NCBI GenBank assembly: GCA_013400115.1
Contig: VXBP01005591.1
Location: 1,294 to 65,293 of the forward strand
DNA: 64,000 nucleotides
Source of the DNA: Rhinopomastus cyanomelas
Taxonomy: Eukaryota > Chordata > Aves > Bucerotiformes > Rhinopomastidae
Reading direction: 5' to 3'
Under the pieces are notes generated by a model. The model was not told the DNA's origin, made no database searches, and saw only the letters and a list, made by a program, of their open reading frames with translations. This document shows, piece after piece, positions 35,085 through 47,246 of this stretch; the stretch's first letter is position 1, and every line of letters starts with the position of its first letter. The position numbers were made by a program, and so were the translations under genes.

Positions 35085-38000
35085 TACCTATAAGGGACAT
35101 GGATCAGCTAATTTCAGAAATGCAAAAGTTATTTAAAGTTTTGGAAGACCTCTGGTAGTTTGGAAGAGGGTTTGAATCAATAAGTAAGTCCCTGAAAATA
35201 ATTTACCAAAGTACTTTACTCATAAGAAAAGAAAAAAAGAAACCAGAAAGAGCACTCTTTCCCAATCTATTCCTAGACAGCCAGTGGAAATCAGTTCTTT
35301 TTTGAGTTGCTTTCCAAACTGTGGAGAAGCAGAAGGACAGGGGCTGCCATAAAGAGTCAAATGTGCAACTCCCTTCCTCCTTCTGCACCTCCTCTTCTCT
35401 TTCTTTTGTTTTTGTTTGTAGCAAAATACATTCAGTTGATTCTTCATCTTGTGCTGCTAGTGTGGCAGCACTAAACTAACCCACATCTTTTCCTTAATTC
35501 TTTCATTCACCATCCCTACAAGGCCTAATTTTCCTTGTCTTACGGTTTGACTTCAATGAACTTCCATCACCTGAGCCTGTGGTGTCTTTATATCTAAGTT
35601 GAATTTGGCGTTTTATTGATTCTGCTTGAATAATTCGTGATTTACAATTTATAAGGTGTTGCAGTTAAGCAGGATCAATATGAATATTTTTCTGTCATTT
35701 TGACAGTTAACTTGCATGAGTGGTGGGACAGCAGTGTAGTTTAATGAATCACACCTTATTTACCCCAGACAGTGAAAGAGAACACTTCAACTGAACAATT
35801 ACCTGCAGATAATAAGACCTTTGTTTCCTTTCAAGCACTTAAATTTCCATTTGATTAAATAATCCTATGTTTGAGTGATGCTCACAGGTAGGACAAGTTT
35901 ATGTCAGCTCACTTGATTAGAGCAGCATCCTGAAGAATTTATGACTTCATGTTTTTTAGCTTCAGTATGCTCTGGTAAAGTAACATGAGCTAAATAGTTT
36001 GCACATCCAATCCAGCAAATTCTTTCATACCGGCTTCACCATAAACTTCTATCTTTGGATTTAGCCTTAGCATATAACTAGCTCTAGAACAGTGCTTTCA
36101 GTTTACCAGCTGCTAGTTTTTCTGTCATGCAGCTGAGTTAGATTATCAGTTGTGATTTGCTACTGGCATTATGATGGCACATGGGAGAATCATTGGTTCA
36201 TGGCAGTACACCCTGTGCAAAAAGACCTGGAGACCTCCAGAGAACATTGAACCAGTGACAGATTAGCTAGGTGAGTACAGGGCAATAGGGGAGCATCACA
36301 TATTAACTTGAAGGCAGATGATCAAATCAGACATCAGAGCACTTGAGATGGGAATGATCTAGATGATGTAAATCAGATTCAAATTTGAGCTGTTTTTGCA
36401 TTGTCTCAGCAGTGGACCATAGGATGCTGCTGAAAGTAGGAATACAGCCTGGCAACGCTGCTGATAAGATACCTTGATTTGAAACAGCGCTGAGGTGTGG
36501 GTAAGTTTTCCCTAAATAATTGCATTTGTATCAGCCAACATTTTGAAGGAGGAAACCTACGAAATCTGGGAATGATATAGGTGATGTATTTTAATTGATT
36601 TTTCTGAAATTTTAAACCATTGTGCAAAGAATACTGTGTTTTTTAAAGACAATAAGAGAAGTTTAGGGTTTCTGAATGTTCGTAGTCTTGCTGAAGATAT
36701 TTTATGTTTATGTAGCTTATTTATAAATTGAATCATGTACAAGCACATAAAAGCAGATTACAATGTTTTATTTAGTCATTGCTCCCAGAGGACTCACACA
36801 GAAGGCTGAGAACTGTGTGTTTAGTTGAAAGTAGAAGGTATACCCATCGAAGGTATCTATATGAATATTTTTATCTCATACACCACAGATTGTAAATCCA
36901 CACTGAAAACCAAGAAATACTTAGCTAGGTTCAGATTCTGACTTTTAGAAAACTGAAGAAATGCGTGCTGAAAAAGACACTGGTCATGGGCTCTTCTGCA
37001 TCCGCGAGTACATAGACAGGAGAGATGGTCGGACAGGAAGGCCTGCATCTGAGTACCCTGCGTGCTCTGAGGCAACACTGGGAAACCCAAGAACTTCTAC
37101 CAACAGTGAGTCAAACTGATATATGTGTGCGTATAAATTTTTATGTATGTGTATTTCCTTTTCCTTTCAGAGACTGAGCACATCTGAATACATGTATGTC
37201 TTTGTTTAGATATGTCCACAGCTTTTGACTGGAAACAGCCACACTGCTTTTGAGTCCAAACTAAGCTCCAGAATCAGTCAAAAGCAGTGCCAGTCAGATC
37301 CTGTGTCATAACCAACTCAGTTTTAATTTGTGGCAGGAAAATGTTTCTGTTGCTGCTGTTTGAGATTGTTTGTACAGGTACATTTTTTGTGGGTGTTTTG
37401 CTCAGCTGAAGCAGATAATAAGTTTTTCTAGCTTGGTTACCCTGTGTGTAAGAGAGATGACTGGAGATATTTCAGCTGTGCAAGCAAATGGGAAGAAGAA
37501 ATGTTTGGTTTTCTCCACATTAGTATATGAGAGGAGGTAACAAGACCTGGCCATCATCCACTTCAGAGAAAAGCAAAAGCCTTACCATATGTTGATGTTT
37601 AGGGAATTGATTAAAAGTTTAATTAATGACTTCTGATTGCTTTAAAGAAATATTCTTTGAGTGTAAAGGTAACTGACCCTGCTTCTGCAAATAGAATAGA
37701 ATATACGTGCATATGTTTAGGCAGTGCTCGCCTGCTTTGCAATCTTATTGCAAAAGCAGTTCTAGAATATGTTTATCTGACCTTGCTCACAGGAAAGCAG
37801 TGTGTTTCACTTCACACTACATTGTTTCCATGATGCTGCTTTAAAAATTACCACCTACAGCAGCATCTGCACCATAGTGGAGATCCCAGGTCTAAACCAT
37901 GTTGGTTTTCAGAAACCTCAGGGAAATTAATTTCTGTCCCTATGCACTTCTCCTGTTTCTTTATTATGTTCAACCTGAGCTCAAGACTGCTGAAACCAAT

Positions 38001-38977
38001 CAACCTTTCTCTTTGATGAAAGCTGTTCTTTGCCAACTGAATGAATGGGGATTGCTCACATGTTTGTGTAAGGCAGGCTCAAGCTCTCATTTTAAACTGA
38101 TCTTGCATTGTTCACTAGCAAGAACCGAGCAGCATGGTGCAAACTCTGCATGTTTTTCTCTGGTTCCTACTACGGAATATACGTTTTTATTGATGGCAAT
38201 GGTGAAGATGTAAGTGAAGACTAGTGACTAGACAACTTCTACTAGTGAAGAAGTAAGGCTCAAACAGAAATTGTCAAAATTAGGCCCCAGTAGTTCTCTC
38301 ATTTTTCCCTTCTCCCTCTTTAAAAATGCTCTGAATGTGAGTGTTGCGTACGTGGCAGTGTTGCAAAGACATTATGGGGGCAGGGAAGAAATGAATTTCT
38401 CATCAGCAGAGCTAACTGCATAGCTCTTAGTAAGGCTGATAGCCTGTGTATTTCTTCTAGTCAGTCAAAAATTTCCAGAGACTAGAACTTAATTGGAGTG
38501 TTGATTAAAGCAAAAAAGGAAAAGGCTTTTGTGCTGTGTAAAGAGACAGCACTTTTGTTGTGTTTGCCTACCCACCTTGGTGCTATCCTTCAAGAGTTTT
38601 CCTCACTCCTGAAGAGATATTTTCCCAATACACATGCAAAATTAGTTTATGGAAGTTGCTGTTTTATGGACCCTGCTGTTTGCATGTTTGTGTGTGTAGC
38701 TGTTGTCTTACATACATACAGAGGTAATGGAATCAGGATTACGGCTGCAGTTGTGTGCATAGGCCAAATTAAGCAAATCCGACTTGATACATATTTAATT
38801 ATAAAACAGTCTGAATTGAATTTGGGGTTTTATTTTTACATCTTATTTTGATATGTGTTAAATATTAGTAGTCACAGGAAATTTCTATTAAGTAAATGTG
38901 TATAAACAGGAGGCATGTTTCACTGCTCATTAACCTATCTATTGTAGCATCATTCTGGAAATGACACCAAGTTGCAG
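35085..38977. other. Unique noncoding block, 3.9 kb
   Basis: No interspersed repeat recognised between the two young CR1s. It contains a possible exon at 36949-37105 (listed separately). Other reading frames are short and unconvincing. Confidence 0.5.
36949..37105 (+). other. Weak candidate exon
   Basis: A 157-nt GC-richer island is bounded by an acceptor-like TTCTGACTTTTAG (ending 36948) and a donor ACA|GTGAGT at 37106. One frame is open from an ATG at 36961 (MRAEKDTGHGLFCIREYIDR...) through the donor; it is preceded in frame by the TAG of the acceptor. No protein family is recognised. The minus strand is also open over much of the span. It could be a noncoding exon or chance. Confidence 0.15.
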
Positions 38978-40192
38978 TTCATAGAATCATTAGGGATCAG
39001 AAGGGACCTCGAAAGATTATCCAGTCCAATACCACTGACGCAGCAGGATCACCTAGACCATGTCACACAGTAACATGTCCAAGCAGATCTTAAACGTCTC
39101 CAGTGAAGGAGACTCCACAACCTCCCTGGGCAGCCTGGTCCAGTGCTCTGTCCCTCTCACTGAGAAGAAGTTCCTTCTCATATTGATGTGGAACCTTCTA
39201 TGTTCCAGATTACAACCATTGCCCCTCGTCCTATCAGTAGGTGACACTGAGAAGAGCCCGGCTCCATCCTCCTGACACCCACCCCTCAAATATTTGTAGA
39301 CATTAATGTGGTCACCCCTCAATCTCCTCTTTTCCAAGTTAAAGAGACCCAGCTCCCTCAGCCTCTCCTCATAAGGGAGGTGCTCCATCTCCTTCATCAT
39401 CCTCGTTGCCCTATGCTGGACTCTCTTCAGCAGCTCCACATCCCTCTTGAACTGAGGAGCCCATAACTGGACACAATACTCCAGATGTGGTCTCACCAGG
39501 GCAGAGTAGAGGGGGAGAAGAACNTGTTCCATCACCTTTCCTGGGATGGAGGTGAGGCTGACCGATCTGTAGTTACCTGGGTCTTCCTTCTTTCCTTTTT
39601 TTGAAGATCGGGGTAACATTTGCTATCCTCCAGTCTCTAGGTACCTCTCCTGATCCTCATGACTTAGCAAAGATGACTTAGCAATGACTTCCGCCATCTC
39701 TGTAGATGCATCCCATCTGGGCCCATGGATTTGTGTACATCTAGCTTGCTCAACTTATCCCTAACCCAGTCCTCATCAACCAAGGCAAACTCCTCTCTTG
39801 CCTCAACCTCCTCTGGAGTCTCAGCAGTCTGGGGCCTGATATCGAGACAGCCCCCAGAACTATAGACAGAGGCAAAGAAGGTGTTCAGTATTTCTGCTTT
39901 CTCTGCATCCTCTGTCTCCAGGGCACCCACCTCATTCAGCAGGGGGCCTACGTTGCCTCTAGTTTTAGTTTTACCTACAGTGTATTTGAAGAAGCCCTTT
40001 TTGTTGCCCTTGACCTCTCTTGCAAGGTTTAATTCCAAGGAGGCCTTGGCTTTTCTAGTTGCATCCCTATATTCTCTCACCAGAGCCTTATAATCACCCC
40101 AAGTGGACATCCTCTCCTTCCAGAAGACCTATAGGCTTTCTTCTTATTCTTCAGTTTGCGCAGCAGCTCCCTGTTTAACCACGCAGGTTAAA
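38978..40192 (-). mobile_element. Longest CR1 LINE, reverse-transcriptase core missing at an N
   Basis: From the right, the minus strand encodes the region between endonuclease and reverse transcriptase (a MSTWGDYKALVREYRDATRK segment, then GNKKGFFKY and NTFFASVYS), followed by LDVHKSMGPDGMH. A short frame-broken stretch follows, then SSKKGKKEDPGNYRSVSLTS to PGKVME. At the single N (39524) it jumps to VLLPLYSALVRPHLEYC and continues intact to the ORF2 end and 3' UTR. All reverse-transcriptase catalytic motifs are thus absent. The 5' end is truncated at about 40192, so the endonuclease is also missing. Confidence 0.95.
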
Positions 40193-40734
40193 CAATTCTG
40201 TGTATGCTAGAAAATATTTCTTTTTTTTTTGTTTGAATTAAAAAATTATGATGGAGTGTCTTGTGGAGCCTCTACATGTGGGGTAGAATCTATATAATTA
40301 AAGGAAATGTAGATTAGTAACAAAGATGAAGAAGCCTGAAAGATATAACAAAGCCAGTGATTTTATCTGGTAGCGTTTTAAATATTTAGTCTTCATTTTC
40401 TTTGTTTTGCAGAGCTGTGCAGGGAAGGCCTGTTTCCTTTCCTGTTCATCACTTAGAAAGAAACTTACCAGATCTGGAAATTTCACATCATGTTATGAAG
40501 TCCTGTGCTGTTCCTGCTAAGTAGTGCAGCTCACGTGCTTGTTCTCCTCCCTTATTGTTCACTAATAATAGGGCCCTCCTTTGCTGAAAGGTGTCTGCCT
40601 GACAAATTCTACAGAACTATAAATTAATTTGTGTAGGAGACTGAATCCCTTTTCAAAACCACAGAACATTAATTTTCCAATATTAAACTGTCATGAGCAG
40701 ACAGTTTTCTCATGAGACTATTGTGGGAATGTAT
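40193..40734. other. Unique noncoding sequence
   Basis: No gene or repeat recognised; the sequence separates two minus-strand CR1 pieces of different age. Confidence 0.5.
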
Positions 40735-40955
40735 GTTGAAGGTTTTACTAAATCCAGATAGTCAACATCCACAGCCTTTCCCTCATCTGTTAGGTGGGTC
40801 CACTTGTCATAGAAGGTCAGGTTAATCGAGCAGGACCAGTACTGACTGGGCCTGATCACCTGGTTATCCTGCGCTGCTGCAGTGGTGCTCAGGTTTGTTT
40901 GCTGCATAGCCTTCCCTGGCACTGAAGTCAGGTCTGTAGGTCTGTTCTAGTTTAG
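40735..40955 (-). mobile_element. Old CR1 internal piece (start of reverse transcriptase)
   Basis: Minus-strand translation gives PGKAMQQTNL, then QDNQVIRPSQYW, then LTFYDKWTHLTDEGKAVDVD, YLDL. This is the diverged counterpart of the CR1 reverse-transcriptase segment ending in the first catalytic YLDF motif. Both the 5' and 3' parts of CR1 are missing. It is much more diverged than the neighbouring 39-40 kb copy, so it is a separate, older insertion that has lost its 3' end. Confidence 0.85.
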
Positions 40956-43900
40956 TTCTACATAAAAGTAATTTGTAAATCAGAGATTTTTTTTAATACT
41001 TCTTCTTTGGAAAGAATTAATTTCAGAGTGCTTGCAGTATACTCAACATACTAGCAATATTTGCTGAGCTATATTCTCTGTAATTTTTGGATCATGTGCA
41101 GCAATCAGCAATATCTGTCTTACTTGTAGCAATAACTGCACATAGATAACTTCAAATAGTCACATAGATAATTTCTAGTGAGTAATATTTAAGTTTCTTT
41201 GAGAAATTCACATGAAAAACCCCATAAGATTCACACTGTAGCCAAGTTTCATCTTCTACTGATGAGTCATTTTATGAAACTTTAATGACCAACAGCAAGT
41301 TGGAACTGAGTTTACAAAGAAAGGTAGGGTTGCTTTTTTTCTGTGCTCATCTAAAATGTTGCTGACATCCAAGGACTTCTTAATTGAACTAAAGAAAAAC
41401 CGGTTTCAAAATAACTTTCACTGTGTATTAATGTCAACAAAACTGCTTGCTAAAACAATCACATAAAACACACCAAGCTTAAAAAAACAGAGTTCATGCG
41501 TAGTATATATGACTGTGTTTGTAAAGTGGAAATAATACGTTTAGGCTGTGCTTTCTTTCTCTGTGCAGAAATTCTACTGTCTATTTGTTAGCTGAAAATA
41601 TTCTTTCCTCAGAGATTTTTACCTTCACCAGCCTTCATCTTTATGTACCAGCCTTCCCATGTTTTTTGAATGTACAGTCTGAAGTTTCCAAGTGGTTCCT
41701 CCATAGGCAGTGGAACTTTTTTTCTCATTAACATAGTAGTTAACGAGTCACAATTTTTCTGACTGAAACACTGAAGTAATGCTATCACCTTGAGTAAGAA
41801 ATCGGATTCCAAGCACACACAATATACTTGTAGGATATGACTAATGGCATGAGGGTAAATATAACTTCTTACAGCTTTTCAGGCCCACGCATCAATGAGA
41901 GCAGCCCTCCCCAGCTTCATACAATCATGAAGTGCGTGAGCTGGCAGGATCCAGTGCTCTGTGATCATGCAGACCCCTGCAAAGGGAAGTGATACAGGAT
42001 ATACAGCCTTAATTTGCTTCTGCTGACTTTTTGTCAGAGGGACTGCTTTCTCTCTGGAGTACTGTCAGCACCCAAATCTTCTAGAGGAGTCTGTGTTTTC
42101 TTGCTTTGCATTGCTGATTGGTGGATGTCTTTGTAGCATGAGTTGGTTTGTTTTTATGATTAACTTAGTCTCCAATTTAAAAACATTTTGGTGCTGGTGT
42201 CAGTGCAGCTTCTGATCTGAGAGTGGTTGTCTATCACTGGTAAAATGTGGTAAGAACAGCTGTTCTAAGATGCCCCAAATTTCTTTTGCTGGTTGGAAAC
42301 TCCTCTCCGGTTAAACACGCGCAACCTTTTCTATGAGCCAGAAGTATATAAGTGCATTAGTGTAAAGGTGCTCACAAAGATATCAGGTCTTTTATATTAA
42401 ATGTAACAGAAGCAAACAGTGTGGATATAATGCTCTATAGCTGCGGGGTGGTGGTTAGTGTAACATACTGTGCTTATCAGCTCTTCTTTGGCTCATGACA
42501 ACAACTAGGTTAATTAGTGTAATGGTTGTGAAAAGTAAATGCTCTTTGTGTAAGTACTGGGATTGGGAAGACTGTAGCAGGATGACTAATAGGATACTAG
42601 GCCAAGAGATTTTGGGCAAGATCTCTTTGACAAATGTATCGGTTTAGTCCCATTTGTTGTCCGTGCATATAGGCATCGCATTTCTTATGGAAACAAAATT
42701 CAGATTTGACACAGCCTTGGTGTTTCTGCAGATCTCACTAAAGATTTGGGAGTACCCTGCGAAGAAGGAAAGCTCCAACTGTAAATGGGAGCTCCAAAAC
42801 AACTAAAAATTGCTGGGGACATGCCACAGGCTCCAGGTGTTTTAAATTGAAAGATACAGACTCTCATAACGTCTTTTCTTTCATGTTCCATGCTTAGGGC
42901 CATGGCAACTTAAAAGCCTTGCTATACTGAGTTGAGATAAGCTGAAGGAATATTAAATAAGCCAGTATGCAAAGATCTCTGGGAGTAAGTAGGAGTTTGA
43001 AAGCTCAAATTTAAAAAAGTAACAAGAAAATTGTGCTGGTAGCTAAAAGATCAAACGTTCAACTTATTAAATGTTACATTTGAAGTTTTGGGATACAAAA
43101 TAAAGAAATTCCTTCTTCTGTTTCAGTGACTTATGTGGTATATTTCCTTCAGCTGTTGCACTTTCTTTAACAGCTGATTTTTGTGGGAGTAGTTTTTAGC
43201 AGTGCTGCATCATACAAGATGATTCAGAACAGTAAATGCTCTGAAAACAGTGTGTTAAATTGATTTCTTGTCTGTACTTGAGGTTGATTAAATGTAAATT
43301 TAAGGTTCTTGATCTAGTAGTTTTTGGCTTTGTGCCCTGGCTCAGGTTGTGTTTTTCTTCTAAAACACCTTTCAGCTGAAAACACCAGCTTTTCTTAGTC
43401 CTCCTATATTCATTTTGGTGGGTTTTTGTTTGGGTTGGTTTTTTTTTTTGCTGGAGCTAGGCAGCAACTTTATTGCACTGTGGGTTTTTTCATTTAACAG
43501 GTGACATGTAACAACTCTGAGCCTCAAACCAGGTTTAACATTGTGCTGTGGATCTACAATACAAGCTTCAATGAGTTTACAGGCAAGAATTTTTGGAGGA
43601 TTAGTGAAAATGAATTACGTATTTTTCCTCATTTTAACAATTGTGATTGATTTTTTTTTCATTTTGGATGGGCATTAAAAGCATAAGTCTAAAAAGAATG
43701 AAACCTCTATGTTGTTTCCTGTGAAAATCACATTTACTTGAGAAACAAGATTTGTTTGATGTGGAATCAAACCCACTGAAAACAGGGCTATTTCTACTCA
43801 GCAAAATGTCAAGCATTTCCCAGTTTATTTATAGGCCAAATCTGAGGGAGATGTGGAATCCCAAGAACTTTCCTGTGGTTAGATCTCTAATTTTGTCCAA

Positions 43901-44827
43901 CAGTTAGACTCAGCTTGCCTCTCTGCACTGTGAATAGTCTGATTTCAGTGCAATTATTTATAGTACATAAAGTTAAATCATGAGTGAGCGTTGCAGGACT
44001 GAGATCTTCAGAGGCGACAGGCAGATTTAAAACACGTTATTCCAAAAGCACTAAAGAGTCCTTCATGTTGTGCTTACTGTGCTTTATTACACCAAATTAA
44101 TCTCCCAGTTACAACTAATCTCTTAGAGCTTGCTTCTCTTCATCCTTATTTCAGTAAGTGCAGAGTCATTGAATCAGGTTAGGGTGTTTGGCTTTTTTAT
44201 TCCTTCATCCTTCATTATTACATAACCTTTAATACAGGGTTTATAGAATAGAGAGGTAGGGCCACTATGTAAATAGGATTATTCCTTCTGGAATCTGTGG
44301 AGTTACAAATGAATTCAGTGACTAAGAATCTGGCCTGTAAACTTCACTGAAAGGCTTTCTGCAGTCTGACAGCATAATTAGACTAAAAGAATTCTTTTCA
44401 AGGCTTGGTACTACCTGAAAATGAATATTCACTCGGGCATTGTTAGTGTAATAGTCACTTCTTGAGGACACAGAAAATCTAAACACTGTGCTGTTTCCAT
44501 TGCTCAACAGGATGGTTAACATGATGGTTTTCTCCTGTGTGCCTTGTGCGGTAGTACTGGCCTATTAAATGCAACAACAACATATATGTATTTTCCTAAT
44601 ATAGAAATGAAATTGTGTCTCTGGCAAGAGATACTAGTGCTTTTTGACAGAGATAGCAACTCCTCAGTGTGCAGCAAGAACATCACAAAATCTTATAAAC
44701 ACTTGTATTTCTAAACAAGAACATCACTTTTACTGAGTAAGGTCAGGAAAGGTGAGCGTATAACTTTTGATACTGTTCATCAGCACTATGTTAAGGAGTA
44801 GATGTAAAGCTTTTTGAAAAATTGAAA
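40956..44827. other. Unique noncoding block, 3.9 kb
   Basis: AT-rich; no gene or interspersed repeat recognised. Confidence 0.55.
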
Positions 44828-45030
44828 GGGGGACCACAAGGGTTAAGCTCTCTTCTACAACGGCTAGTCTCCAAGGAAGACTCTGTTCTGTCTTCTGTCC
44901 CAATCCAAATTCTGCATCTGGTTCCCGTCTAACACTGTCCAGTCTGGGACTTCTCTCGTATCTGCATCAGTGGTGACTGTGACTTAATTGCCTTTGGAGG
45001 TCTTGGGTTTAGTATTGCTTTATTATTCAG
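44828..45030 (+). mobile_element. ERVL-like LTR fragment (family A, R/U5 part)
   Basis: It aligns to about 47584-47764 of the full LTR: GGGACCACAAGGGTTAA, then TCTGCATCTGGTTCCCGTCT, CCAGTCTGGGACTTCTCT, GGTGACTGTGACTTAATTGC, and GGTCTTGGGTTTAGTATTG. Identity by eye is high, near 90 percent. U3 is absent and the element ends near 45030. Sequence to about 45105 may be a diverged continuation. Confidence 0.75.
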
Positions 45031-45188
45031 CCTGTCTAAAGCAAGGCCTTGATTGATCTGGTATCCTCTAGGTTTGCAGGCTCCCACGGGGGAAAGGAAC
45101 CATCATGAATATAATATTAGGCATACACAGTGCCTAATGCGCAGTGCCATCTACATTGTCCCCATGGGGCAGTCCCAGCCATGATCAA

Positions 45189-45444
45189 ATGAATGCAGAC
45201 ATAGAACAATTCAGATTGGAAAAGAGCCTTGAGAACATCAAGTTCAACCAATAACCCTGCTCCACCAAGTTCACCACTAAACCATATTCTAAGCACCACA
45301 TCTAAATGATCTTTAAACATATCCAAGGATGGTGACTCAGGCTTCAGATAACTGCTCACATCCTAGCAATCGCTGCAGGATTGTTTGTGATGTAGGATGT
45401 GAGCAGTTATCTGTAGCCTGATTTTGTTTATGTCTGCATTCCAT
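45189..45444. repeat. Inverted repeat interrupted by CR1
   Basis: The inner arms 45337-45364 and 45394-45421 are reverse complements at 27 of 28 positions, with a 29-nt loop. A further complementary pair, ATGAATGCAGACATA (45189-45203) and TATGTCTGCATTCCAT (45429-45444), lies outside. On the right the inner and outer matches are 7 bp apart, but on the left they are about 133 bp apart, and that interval is CR1 sequence. The simplest reading is that a CR1 inserted into the left arm of an older, longer hairpin. The hairpin itself belongs to no family I recognise. Confidence 0.75.
45204..45336 (-). mobile_element. Short old CR1 3' end nested in an inverted repeat
   Basis: CR1 3' sequence in reverse orientation: TTGGAAAAGAGCCTTGAGAA, CATCAAGTTCAACC, a GTTCACCACTAAACCAT segment and ATCCAAGGATGGTGAC. 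It stops where CR1 would continue with the CCACC...CTCCCTGGGCAG segment, as expected for 5' truncation. TCAG occurs at both junctions (45211-45214 and 45337-45340) and may be a small target-site duplication, but CR1 itself has a similar base string at that spot. Confidence 0.8.
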
Positions 45445-47246
45445 AGGAAAAAGTGATAGCAAAACAGAGGCACCGTGGCTCAAATGGGTGCAATACCTTC
45501 TGCAGCTTTGCAATGTTTGAACCTTGACCACTGAAGGCTAATCTGACGCATAATGTATAAAGTGAAATATTTTCATGTTATCCTTTTATATCCAAACTTG
45601 AATTCTAAAATAAGTCTCGAGCTGGTTAAATTTCTGTATCTGCTAAGCACAATTTGGAGCATTCTATTTAAGGGTTACCATAATCTCCTAGTGCAAAATA
45701 TTTTTAATCACAGATTAATTCCTCCAAGAACCACAAAGAAGCAGATACTAAGATATGTAATCTATTTTTAGGTACTGGAAAAGGTAAGGTACCAAAATGA
45801 ATGGCAGGAAGAATTACTCTGTGCAACAAAACATTCAAAGGGAAACATCTGGTAAAGTAGCAGTTGATAGAAATTTGTGCTGAGATGAAAAATACCTGCA
45901 TTATGTGAGGTCTGCAGAGAACCACTTGTAAATGTGAATTAATCTAACACTGTCACCCTTAAAAGCTAGAATGAAAGATGGAAAAAAAGAGATAATGTGC
46001 CGGGATGTCAGATGCCAATGTAGTGAGAAGATGAAGTGTTTTCTTCATTGCTGAATTATAAAAGTGTAACTTGGTAGTTACTTGACAGGATGATTCTATA
46101 TCATCATTAGATATAATGATTGCATAAAATTCTACTGCCCATTTTCTGCATCTTCCTCATTGGGAGCTGAAATGCACAAAACTTAAAGAAACCCAAACAA
46201 AGGAAAACCTTTCACAAAAATTCACCAGTTTGCTCAGTTCACCAGTTTTCACTCATCCAGTACATATAGAAATTGTTACTAATGCAAAAAAAAAAAAGTC
46301 AGAATATGAATTCCTCTTCTTGGTAATCCCGAGGAAGCTTATGCAATGTGTGTGTTTAGGAGAACGGGAATACTTTGAAAGGCAGAGATGTCTGATATTT
46401 TCATTGCTAATTAATTCTTCCTGTCAAGAAGGTTCTCAAACTTACTTTAGAAGGACTTATAGGATTAGCTAGTGAAATGCCAGGATGGGTTCTCATTAGT
46501 GGAAGTACTATCTTGTACTCATTTAGCAAGGACCGTAGGATCCAGCAGCAGTCTGAGGCTTTTTTCTTTCTTTTACCTAGTCTGACCTGTACAAATAAGA
46601 ACAGATATTTTGGTACTCAATATTTTGATAGTACAATCCTTGTTATGAATTTCTGTTAGATTAATGAGAAAACAGAGGGAGGAGATGGATTTTATAATGT
46701 TTAATATGACTTCTGTCTAGTCATGCTTCAAACATGACACCATCCCAGAAGTTTGTAGGCTTTGGTAATTTTTCAGCTTTTTCTTTGCATTGCTTTCCTC
46801 AGCTAATGCTGAAGATAGCTATTTTTATGAAGAAGCAAAAGAAATGGGGTAATGTGAACTGAGAGAAAGCCTGTTATAGATCATCTATGAGTGCCCCTTG
46901 CAAAGATTTGGAAAGCTGCATTTTGCTGGCAAATCTTTATCAGAGGCTGGTAAATAGCTGAGAGCATCCACATCAATCCTCAGTAATGCTGTCTGCTAAC
47001 TGCCTTTGTATCTTGTTATTAGTTACAGGTAATTAGTTGCTTGAGACTGGCCTAATATGTAATCTCAGTTGCTGCTCTCTTGCCTTTTTTTTTTCCTGTG
47101 GCACAGTGACCTTTTCCACAAACACCCACAGCCTGATACTAATTTTCACAGTCACAAGTCTCTGATGAGCTAGAAGTGCCTGGTTTGCAGTTTCCTGTTT
47201 TGGAACATTCTGCAGACTGTTTTTTCTGTTTTTAACTATACCACAG
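45445..47246. other. Unique noncoding block
   Basis: No gene or repeat recognised; a poly-A run of 12 occurs near 46286-46297. Confidence 0.5.

Noticed and set aside
38498..38851. 117-codon plus-strand open frame
   Set aside because: Composition is AT-rich and low in coding character, with no recognisable family or flanking exon structure.
40735..40955. Could this be the reverse-transcriptase segment missing from the 39-kb CR1, misplaced by assembly?
   Set aside because: It does cover the right domain, but it is far more diverged than the 39-40 kb copy and is separated by about 540 bp of non-CR1 sequence, so it is a separate older insertion.
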